Shown here: positions 7,645 to 13,677 of the stretch, piece after piece
Position numbering within the stretch: position 1 is the stretch's first letter
Layout: every line of letters starts with the position of its first letter
Assembly (NCBI GenBank): GCA_900766185.1
Contig: CAAFUL010000128.1
Span: forward strand, 1-16,916
Reading direction: 5' to 3'
DNA: 16,916 nt
Source of the DNA: an uncultured Johnsonella sp.
GTDB taxonomy: Bacteria > Bacillota > Clostridia > Lachnospirales > Lachnospiraceae
Translations under genes and position numbers: made by a program
Notes under the pieces: generated by a model
The model's database searches: none
What the model was told of the DNA's origin: nothing
Seen by the model: only the letters and a program-made list of their open reading frames with translations

Positions 7645-9099
7645 ATGTTTGTAGGCATAGATTTGGGAACTTCAGCAGTTAAACTTTTGCTGATGAATGA
7701 AGTCGGAAAAATAGAAAAAATCATATCAAAAGAGTATCCTTTGTATTTGCCCAAGCCTGAGTGGTCGGAGCAAGATCCTGATGATTGGTATGCCAAGACG
7801 GTGGAAGGAATTAAGGAACTTATACAGGGCTTTGAGACAAGAGTTAAGGGCATAGCCGTTGCCGGTCAGATGCACGGTCTGGTGGTACTTGATAAAGAAG
7901 ATAAGGTCATAAGACCTGCCATACTGTGGAATGACGGTCGTTCTAAGGCTCAGACCGACTACCTTAATAATGTAATAGGCAAGGATAAGTTATCACAGTA
8001 TACCGCCAACATAGCCTTTGCCGGCTTTACAGCTCCCAAAATCCTCTGGCTTAAAGAAAATGAGCCGAAAAATTTTGAAAAAATAAATAAAATAATGCTT
8101 CCTAAAGACTATATAGTGTATAAGCTTAGCGGAAATTTCACTACAGATTATTCCGATGCCTCAGGTATGCTTTTACTTGATGTAAAGGCTAAAAAGTGGT
8201 CAAAGGAAATGCTTTCAATATGTGATATAAATGAGGAAATTCTGCCTAAACTTTATGAAAGTTATGAAAGTGTAGGTGCCTTAAAAACCGATATTGCGTC
8301 GGAGCTTGGCATAAAACAAAAAGTTGAGGTGGCGGCAGGAGCTTCCGATAATGCAGCAGCGGCTGTAGGTACAGGAATAATAGCCGGTGCAAGTTGTAAC
8401 ATATCTCTTGGAACCAGCGGTACTATGTTTATACCTGCCTATGAATTTAAAGTGGATCCCAACAATGCCTTACACTCATTTGCACACGCAGACGGTTATT
8501 ATCATCTTATGGCTTGTATGTTAAGTGCAGCCTCCTGTAATAAATGGTGGATGGAAGATATATTAAATACTAAAGATTATGCCAAAGAACAGCAAAACTT
8601 TGATAAGCTTGGATTTAATGAGGTATTCTTTTTACCCTATCTGATGGGTGAGCGTTCTCCGCATAATGATACTAAGGCAAGAGCAGCATTTATAGGTATG
8701 AGTATGAATACAAAAAGAGAGGATATGACACAGGCGGTCATGGAGGGAGTGCTTTTTGGGCTTAGAGACTCCTTGGAAGTGGCTAAAAAACTGGGCATCG
8801 GTTTTGAAAGAACCACACTTTGCGGCGGCGGTGCAAAAAGTAAGCTGTGGAGGCAGATGAGTGCCGATATTATGAAGATTGAGGTTGATTTGGTAGAGAC
8901 TGAAGAAGGACCGGCTTATGGAGCTGCCATACTTGCAGGTGTTGCCTGCAAAGAGTTTGAAAGTGTAAAGTCGGCTTGCAAGGCTCTTATAAAGGTAAAA
9001 GAGCATATAAGTGTCAATAAAGAAGCTGCAAAAAGATATGATGAAAAATACGAAAGATTCGCAAAACTGTATCCGGCACTAAAGGGACTGTTTTGTTAA
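7645..9099 (+). CDS. xylB: Xylulokinase (FGGY family)
   Basis: This cytoplasmic FGGY carbohydrate kinase phosphorylates D-xylulose to xylulose 5-phosphate for the pentose phosphate pathway. I choose the ATG at 7645 because GAGGTG lies five bases upstream. An in-frame ATG at 7630 would put that site inside the gene. The resulting 484 residues equal the usual XylB length. The N-terminus MFVGIDLGTSAVK carries the phosphate-binding loop with Asp6. GQMHGLVVLD is the substrate-contact motif. GASDNAAAAVGTG holds the catalytic aspartate, GTSG follows, and the second-domain motif is LCGGGAKSKLWRQM. It follows the polyol dehydrogenase whose likely product is D-xylulose. L-xylulose or D-ribulose kinases are related, but this N-terminal and MHG pattern favours xylulokinase. 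Confidence 0.9.
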   Translation: MFVGIDLGTSAVKLLLMNEVGKIEKIISKEYPLYLPKPEWSEQDPDDWYAKTVEGIKELIQGFETRVKGIAVAGQMHGLVVLDKEDKVIRPAILWNDGRSKAQTDYLNNVIGKDKLSQYTANIAFAGFTAPKILWLKENEPKNFEKINKIMLPKDYIVYKLSGNFTTDYSDASGMLLLDVKAKKWSKEMLSICDINEEILPKLYESYESVGALKTDIASELGIKQKVEVAAGASDNAAAAVGTGIIAGASCNISLGTSGTMFIPAYEFKVDPNNALHSFAHADGYYHLMACMLSAASCNKWWMEDILNTKDYAKEQQNFDKLGFNEVFFLPYLMGERSPHNDTKARAAFIGMSMNTKREDMTQAVMEGVLFGLRDSLEVAKKLGIGFERTTLCGGGAKSKLWRQMSADIMKIEVDLVETEEGPAYGAAILAGVACKEFESVKSACKALIKVKEHISVNKEAAKRYDEKYERFAKLYPALKGLFC

Positions 9100-9292
9100 A
9101 AGTAGATAAATATTATAAGCTAAGTATAGCTTTGTAAACTTATGTAAGACGGTAGAAGTAAAAATGATATACATTTTCATTGATATAGATTTTACTTTAA
9201 GGCGTTAAGACGATATTTTTATTCCCGATGCCGGGTTCTTTTATAATGTGTGTACGTATTTTTTTGTGGTAAATGCACCTATACAAAGCGTA
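9100..9292. other. Intergenic region after xylulokinase with weak hairpins
   Basis: Two weak inverted repeats are visible. AAGTAAAA (9156-9163) and TTTTACTT (9190-9197) are perfect 8-bp arms with a 26-base loop. CCCG-atgc-CGGG followed by TTCTTTT at about 9223-9241 is a small terminator-like hairpin. Either could end the xylulokinase transcript. I see no gene. Confidence 0.35.
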
Positions 9293-9537
9293 ATGACGAC
9301 TTTTAGAAACTTTATAGAAGTCTTAGCAGTGGCGGCAAGATCATCCGTGGTTGCTTCTATGATGGTTATAGATAAGGGGTTCTATAAATAAGGCTTCTCA
9401 TGGAGTTATGTTCTCAGTCTTGGTAGGTACTGTAAACGCCCCATGATGTGTATGATTGCTATGGTTATAGTCACTGTGCTTGGAGTTTTTTATTGATAGC
9501 TGTACCTAGCATGGGAAATAAAAAAGAGGTGAAATAG
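9293..9537 (+). pseudogene. Decayed integral membrane protein gene fragment
   Basis: From the ATG at 9293 a plausible hydrophobic protein reads MTTFRNFIEVLAVAARSS and SVVASMMVIDKGFYK, then hits TAA at 9389-9391. Beyond it the same frame continues with protein-like sequence (PMMCMIAMVIVTVLGVF) until further stops. After a frame change it ends FLLIAVPSMGNKKEVK with a stop at 9535-9537. A third frame across the middle reads GVMFSVLVGTVNAP. The pattern of membrane-segment-like pieces scattered over frames indicates a degraded transporter or other membrane protein gene, perhaps originally part of the sugar locus. I cannot assign a family. Confidence 0.45.
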
Positions 9538-9756
9538 TTGTATAGAAGCTATAATACAAATGGTACAAATATACTTTGTTATAAATAATGCTTTTTTATA
9601 TCGTATTGTAGCAAAGAATTGTATTTATGCCTCTTGTGTGTTGAAATATTGAAAACTTAATGTGCTAACCTTATTTTAGGTATGAAAAGTTTAAATTATG
9701 ATATAGTATCTTTTGTATTATGTTCAATATAAAAATATTAATAATTTAAGATAATA
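9538..9756. other. AT-rich intergenic region, nothing recognised
   Basis: This 219-bp stretch before the toxin-antitoxin promoter has no ORF with a ribosome site. It contains only a small inverted repeat (TTGTAT and ATACAA near 9538-9560). Confidence 0.4.
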
Positions 9757-9785
9757 TTGACTTTTATTATCAAATGTAATAATAT
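9757..9785 (+). promoter_or_regulatory. Promoter of the toxin-antitoxin-chaperone operon
   Basis: TTGACT (9757-9762) and TAATAT (9780-9785) are spaced by exactly 17 bp. The start of transcription would be near 9792, giving a leader of about 47 bases to the toxin ATG. The -10 lies inside the palindrome at 9780-9810. Confidence 0.7.
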
Positions 9786-9810
9786 GCAACTACTATCTAG
9801 TTGCACATTA
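9780..9810. promoter_or_regulatory. Operator palindrome of the toxin-antitoxin operon
   Basis: TGCAACTA (9785-9792) and TAGTTGCA (9798-9805) are perfect 8-bp arms with a 5-bp centre. After one mismatched pair the symmetry resumes with TAAT (9780-9783) and ATTA (9807-9810). It covers the -10 and the likely transcription start, the usual place for an autorepressing antitoxin. The ribbon-helix-helix domain of the HicB-like protein is the probable binder (inference). Confidence 0.7.
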
Positions 9811-9838
9811 TTAATATACTAATATAAATGGAAGGTGT

Positions 9839-10096
9839 ATGAGTAGATCGGAAAAAGCAAAGGATAGATTAAAATCAGTTCCAAAAGATTATACTTTTAC
9901 AGAGGCTGAAAATCTATTAAATTCACTTGGTTTTGAGAGGTATAATAAAGGAAAAACTTCCGGTTCAAGAGTGATGTTTATTAGAAAAAGTGATAAATTA
10001 TCTATATTACTACATAAACCACATCCGGGAAATGAAATAAAAGCCTATGCAGTAAGAAGCTTATTAAACTTTTTAATTGAAGCAGGGGAGGTATAA
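9839..10096 (+). CDS. hicA: HicA-type toxin of a toxin-antitoxin-chaperone module
   Basis: This 85-residue basic protein matches the HicA mRNA interferase family, with a double-stranded-RNA-binding-like fold: an N-terminal helix (FTEAENLLNSLGFE), GKTSGSRVMFIRK, a short strand, then HKPHPGNEIKAYAVRSLLNFLIEAGEV as the closing helix. Classical HicA proteins carry a catalytic histidine in a GSHH motif. Here that place reads GSRV (42-45), as in a HicA subgroup with the HKPHPGNE ending, so His59 or His62 may take over or the protein may act differently. The Shine-Dalgarno site (GGAAGG, 9830-9835) is only three bases from the ATG, which may keep toxin synthesis low. It is directly followed by the antitoxin gene two bases later. 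Confidence 0.82.
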   Translation: MSRSEKAKDRLKSVPKDYTFTEAENLLNSLGFERYNKGKTSGSRVMFIRKSDKLSILLHKPHPGNEIKAYAVRSLLNFLIEAGEV

Positions 10097-10098
10097 TA

Positions 10099-10569
10099 TT
10101 GAGTGGAGTATTGGAATATAAAGGATATCATAGTAAAATATTTTTTGATGCTGATGATATGATTCTTTATGGAAAGATAGAAGGTATAAGAGATTTAGTG
10201 ACTTTTGAAAGTACAGATGCTAAAAATATAGAGCAAGAATTTCAAAATGCAGTTGATGATTATTTGGAGTTTTGCGAAGAAAATAATAAATTACCCGATA
10301 AAGAGTATAGCGGTTCTTTTAATGTGAGGATAGATAAGAATTTGCATAGGCAAATTGCAATGATGGCATATTTTAATGATTGTAGTTTAAATAGTAAAAT
10401 TGAAGAGGCAATTCGTTTATTTGTTAATGAAGAAAGACATATAACAAATAATTCAATTATAATTAATGTTACAAATAAAAATATAATAAAAAACCGAATT
10501 GAAAGCAATTATCCATTCAAAGTAGCTTATGATAAAATCTGGAATGGTACGAATAATACAGTACAATAG
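10099..10569 (+). CDS. hicB: HicB-type antitoxin with C-terminal extension
   Basis: Residues 1-65 match the HicB partial RNase H-like fold (LEYKGYHSKIFFDADDMILYG, then GKIEGIRDLVTFES and FQNAVDDYLEFCEE). Residues 71-109 form a ribbon-helix-helix DNA-binding domain (SGSFNVRIDKNLHRQIAMMA, then SLNSKIEEAIRLFV). Ordinary HicB proteins of this kind end about there. This one has a further 47 residues (110-156) that are Asn/Ile-rich and include the aromatic patch YPFKVAYDKIW. In TAC modules a C-terminal tail makes the antitoxin depend on its SecB-like chaperone, so this extension is the candidate chaperone-addiction segment (inference). The start is TTG, supported by GGGGAGG seven bases upstream and by the HicB N-terminal alignment. 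It should bind the palindrome at 9780-9810. Confidence 0.82.
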   Translation: MSGVLEYKGYHSKIFFDADDMILYGKIEGIRDLVTFESTDAKNIEQEFQNAVDDYLEFCEENNKLPDKEYSGSFNVRIDKNLHRQIAMMAYFNDCSLNSKIEEAIRLFVNEERHITNNSIIINVTNKNIIKNRIESNYPFKVAYDKIWNGTNNTVQ

Positions 10570-10578
10570 GAAGAAATA

Positions 10579-11007
10579 ATGAATAATAAAAAACTTAAAA
10601 AAATTTTTTTGCCAAATTATCAAACATATTTAAAGGAAATAGAATTTAAGAGGTTAGACAACAATACTGAGGGATTACAACAAATTAACATGAACATTAT
10701 GGATGATTTAGATGTAAATTTTGATAAAGAACACAAGATAGGTATAGTTTTTTCCAGACAAATAATATTTAAGCCATCTGTTTTGTTTACCCTTAAGGTG
10801 AGTTATGGAGCAATTTTAGAATTATATGAAGATGTTAAAGATATTGATGCTGATAAATTAAAACAGGAACTGATTTATTCAAATCAAGAGGCATTAACCG
10901 ATATTATTGCCAGAGCCTCACAGCAAATATCGCAAATTTCTATGTCACTTGGAATGAGTCCTATTATAACACAACCGTTTTTCATACAAGATAGAATTGA
11001 ATTTTAA
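10579..11007 (+). CDS. SecB-like chaperone of a toxin-antitoxin-chaperone module
   Basis: This 142-residue acidic protein follows the SecB pattern. It has an N-terminal strand (YLKEIEFKRLDN, compare KDISFEAPN in E. coli SecB), two strands ending KPSVLFTLKVSYGAILEL, where SecB has FLCEVQQGGIFSI, an insertion, and a C-terminal helix region (ALTDIIARASQQISQISMSLG) followed by PIITQPFF, where SecB has PQLNLAPVNF. It begins nine bases after the antitoxin stop with AGGAAG overlapping that stop, so it is co-translated with it. Most Clostridia lack a general export SecB, and the company of HicA/HicB points to a dedicated TAC chaperone, as Rv1957 is for HigBA in M. tuberculosis. The assignment rests on my reading of the motif order, not on an alignment search. 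Confidence 0.72.
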   Translation: MNNKKLKKIFLPNYQTYLKEIEFKRLDNNTEGLQQINMNIMDDLDVNFDKEHKIGIVFSRQIIFKPSVLFTLKVSYGAILELYEDVKDIDADKLKQELIYSNQEALTDIIARASQQISQISMSLGMSPIITQPFFIQDRIEF

Positions 11008-11069
11008 ATATTATTGTCAATAAGCTTAATAAAAATCAAACATGAGTAATTTAACATTCCCTACTATAC

Positions 11070-11108
11070 AAAAACTGCCACTTAGTAAACCTAAGGAGGC
11101 AGTTTTTT
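11070..11108 (+). terminator. Strong intrinsic terminator after the SecB-like gene
   Basis: AAAAACTGCC (11070-11079) pairs with GGCAGTTTTT (11098-11107), and inside it CTTAG (11081-11085) pairs with CTAAG (11091-11095) around a 5-base loop. The stem runs into T6. The flanking A-run and T-run mean it can work in both directions. It closes the toxin-antitoxin-chaperone operon. Confidence 0.85.
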
Positions 11109-11120
11109 ATCGCAGGGGCG

Positions 11121-11190
11121 GTGGAAGAAAATTATTTCTTTGCGGCTAACACCTCCCGGCTAGTGAGTATGGGGCTAAAGCCAACATACT
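11121..11190. repeat. Structured intergenic element, IS200/IS605-end-like hairpin
   Basis: The main hairpin is AGTATG (11166-11171) with CATACT (11185-11190), enclosing GGCT-aa-AGCC (11173-11182). Beside it, AAGAAA-atta-TTTCTT lies between GGTG and CACC (about 11120-11153). Read on the minus strand the hairpin tip is GGCTTTAGCC, the tip sequence typical of IS200/IS605 ends and like that at 16896-16903 in this window. It could be a solo end, a MITE or a dispersed intergenic repeat. It is more GC-rich than the flanking DNA. Confidence 0.4.
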
Positions 11191-11244
11191 TTATTTTGCA
11201 TGAAAATACTCTCTCATACTTTTCTTCCCGCTACTTTTATGCTA

Positions 11245-11282
11245 TATTAATAATCAGATTATTGATAATTTGATTATTAATA
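11245..11282. promoter_or_regulatory. 38-bp operator-like palindrome upstream of the TetR gene
   Basis: Perfect 12-bp arms at 11245-11256 and 11271-11282 (core TTAATAATCA / TGATTATTAA) flank a 14-bp centre that itself contains ATTAT/ATAAT. In all, 17 of 19 positions per half are symmetric. It ends 11 bp before the ribosome site AAGGAGG (11294-11300). The size and symmetry fit binding by two TetR-family dimers, so autoregulation and control of the ABC genes downstream are likely. Confidence 0.75.
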
Positions 11283-11305
11283 AAAAACTTAATAAGGAGG
11301 AAGTT

Positions 11306-11920
11306 ATGGCAGTTGCTGACAGCAGTATTGACCCGAAACTTTTAGAAAGCGCAAAGAAGGAGTTTCTTGAAAGAGGTTTTGAACTTGCCTCGTTAAAGGA
11401 CATTTGCGACAGGGCACAGGTAACCACCGGAGCCTTATACAACAGATACAAGGGCAAGGAAGAGCTTTTTGCAAAGGTAGTTGAAGAAACCGTATTAAGT
11501 ATAGAAGATGCGAGAAGTAAACGCTCAAGTATAGACCTTGAAGCGGCAAGCGATGAAGACTTAAAAAAGATGTGGAAGATGAATAAAGAAGCTTTGTACT
11601 GGTGGTTTGAGTTATTTGAAAAGCATAAAGACGGAGTGATACTGCTTACCAGATGCTCGGCAGGTACAAAATATGCCAATTTCAAACACGACTTTGTTGA
11701 AGTGGTTACGGAAACCTCGTATGAAATATATGAAGAGATGAAAAGACGCAAACTCACAAGTAAAAATATATCAAAAAAAATAATGCATACAGTTCATTCG
11801 GCTTATTTTGAAATGGTATATGAGCCCTATGTGCACGGTTTTTCATGGGAAGAAATCTGTGAGATCATAGATGCGATGATGAATTTATTGGATTTTGAAA
11901 AATTTATCGGAATAAAATAG
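11306..11920 (+). CDS. TetR/AcrR-family transcriptional regulator
   Basis: This 204-residue repressor has the TetR N-terminal helix-turn-helix: LLESAKKEFLERGFELASLK, then DICDRAQVTTGALYNRYKGKEELF at about residues 9-53. A helical ligand-binding domain follows (WWFELFEKHKDGVILLTRC and beyond). I choose the ATG at 11306 because AAGGAGG lies five bases before it. An in-frame ATG at 11270 would include the ribosome site and part of the operator palindrome. It is followed by two ABC protein genes, the first starting eight bases after its stop, so all three form one unit that it probably represses. The inducer is unknown. A siderophore, peptide or toxic compound carried by the ABC pair would be the natural guess. 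Confidence 0.9.
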   Translation: MAVADSSIDPKLLESAKKEFLERGFELASLKDICDRAQVTTGALYNRYKGKEELFAKVVEETVLSIEDARSKRSSIDLEAASDEDLKKMWKMNKEALYWWFELFEKHKDGVILLTRCSAGTKYANFKHDFVEVVTETSYEIYEEMKRRKLTSKNISKKIMHTVHSAYFEMVYEPYVHGFSWEEICEIIDAMMNLLDFEKFIGIK

Positions 11921-11928
11921 GAGGTCTT

Positions 11929-13677
11929 ATGTTAAATATTATTTTGAAGTACGGTATTAAAGAAAAGAAGTTTACTGTAAGAGCTGCAATATATATGCTT
12001 ATAGGCACTATATTCAGTATATTTCCTTATTTTTTCTTATACAGAATGATAGACAGTCTGTTAAATAAGGGAGAAATATCATGGAATCAGGCATTTAGCT
12101 ATATCGGAGGGATATTTATATCACTTTTACTTTTTGGTACACTGTATACCTTGGGCTTAAAAAACTCCCACATTGCAGCCTATAATATTTTAAAAAATAT
12201 AAGAACAAGCCTTCAGCAAAAACTTGAGAAAAAGCCCTTAGGCTCTATACAGGAGTTAGGTACAGGTAACTTGAAGAAAATGTTTGTGGATGATATCGAC
12301 TCTATGGAGCTTTTACTTGCACACGCACTTCCCGAAGGCATAGCCAACTCATTAGTACCAATACTTTTATATATAGCTATATTTATAGTGGATCTTAGGC
12401 TGGGGCTGCTCTCACTTATTACTCTGCCTATAGGGATTTGGGCTATGGGAACTATGTTTAGCGTAGGAACAAAGTACATGAATGATTACTATACAGCAAG
12501 GGTAAGGATGAATAATACTATTATAGAATATATAAACGGTATGGAAGTGGTCAAGGTTTTTAATAAGGACATGGACTCTTATAAAAAATATAGGGAAGAT
12601 GTGATTAATTACAGAGATTTTACCCTGTTTTGGTATGGGATTTGCTGGACATGGATGGCACTTTATACGGTAGTTCTTCCGGCACTTGCACTTTTTATGC
12701 TGCCTGTCGGGGCTTGGATGTGTATGATAGGCATACTTTCCCCCTCAAAACTCATACTTGCTCTTTGCCTGTCTTTTGCTGTGGGAGTACCTCTTCTTAA
12801 GACTATGAGTTTTATGGGTGTAATACCTCAGCTTGCAAAAAAAATCGAAAGCCTTGAGCAGATGATGGACTTAAAGCCGCTTAAACAAGGGGGCAATGCA
12901 TTTGTGGCGAAAAATTTTGACATAGACTTTAAGTCTGTAAGCTTTGCCTATAAAGAAACTAAGGTATTGCAGGACATTAATTTGCATATAAAAGAAGGTA
13001 CAATGACGGCATTGGTAGGAGAGTCCGGCTCGGGAAAAAGTACACTTGCCAAACTTTTAGTACATTTTTATGATGTAAATGAGGGTAGTATAAGCATAGG
13101 AGGACAGGATATTACAAGTATAAATCAAAAAGAACTTAACGAGCAAATCTCCTATGTGGCACAGGAACAGTTCCTTTTTAATACAAGTCTTTATGAGAAT
13201 ATAAAGATAGGAAAACCTTCCGCAAGCAAGGAAGAAGTACTTGAGGCGGCTAGAAAAGCACAGTGTATGGAGTTTTTGGAGCGTTTGGAAAAGGGTATAG
13301 ATACCATGGCAGGGGATGGAGGAAAGTCTCTATCCGGAGGTGAGAGGCAAAGAATCTGCCTTGCAAGGGCTATATTAAAGGATGCACCTATTATAGTATT
13401 GGATGAGGCTACAGCATTTATAGATCCTGAAAATGAAGATAAGCTTAATTTGGCTATCTCTGAAATCATAAAGAATAAGACGGTTATAGTTATAGCTCAT
13501 AGGCTTAGTTCCATACAGTCAGCCGAGCAGATCTGTGTACTTTCAGAGGGCAAAATAACAGCCTGTGCTACTCATGAGGAGCTTATAAAAGATTGCAGCG
13601 AGTATAAAGCCCTGTGGGATAAATCAAATGAAATTAAGAACTGGAAAGTAAATACGGGAGGTGTGGAATATGCTTAA
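11929..13677 (+). CDS. ABC transporter half, membrane plus ATPase domain (YbtP/IrtA-like)
   Basis: This 582-residue half-transporter has six predicted membrane segments in about residues 1-315 and a nucleotide-binding domain after about 330. Walker A is GESGSGKST (364-372), the signature LSGGERQR (468-475), Walker B IIVLDEATA (488-496), and the switch histidine is His524. All are intact. The phrases IIEYINGMEVVKVFN, YRDFTLFWYG and DEATAFIDPENE recall the YbtP/IrtA group, whose members use an exporter fold to import siderophores, but related proteins export peptides or drugs. AGGAGG overlaps the stop of the TetR gene, so translation is coupled. It overlaps the next half-transporter gene by 8 bp and should form a heterodimer with its product. 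Direction of transport is undetermined. Confidence 0.9.
   Translation: MLNIILKYGIKEKKFTVRAAIYMLIGTIFSIFPYFFLYRMIDSLLNKGEISWNQAFSYIGGIFISLLLFGTLYTLGLKNSHIAAYNILKNIRTSLQQKLEKKPLGSIQELGTGNLKKMFVDDIDSMELLLAHALPEGIANSLVPILLYIAIFIVDLRLGLLSLITLPIGIWAMGTMFSVGTKYMNDYYTARVRMNNTIIEYINGMEVVKVFNKDMDSYKKYREDVINYRDFTLFWYGICWTWMALYTVVLPALALFMLPVGAWMCMIGILSPSKLILALCLSFAVGVPLLKTMSFMGVIPQLAKKIESLEQMMDLKPLKQGGNAFVAKNFDIDFKSVSFAYKETKVLQDINLHIKEGTMTALVGESGSGKSTLAKLLVHFYDVNEGSISIGGQDITSINQKELNEQISYVAQEQFLFNTSLYENIKIGKPSASKEEVLEAARKAQCMEFLERLEKGIDTMAGDGGKSLSGGERQRICLARAILKDAPIIVLDEATAFIDPENEDKLNLAISEIIKNKTVIVIAHRLSSIQSAEQICVLSEGKITACATHEELIKDCSEYKALWDKSNEIKNWKVNTGGVEYA

Noticed and set aside
13661..13669. GTG start for the second ABC half-transporter
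   Set aside because: The GTG overlaps the GGGAGGTG ribosome site. The ATG at 13670 has proper spacing.
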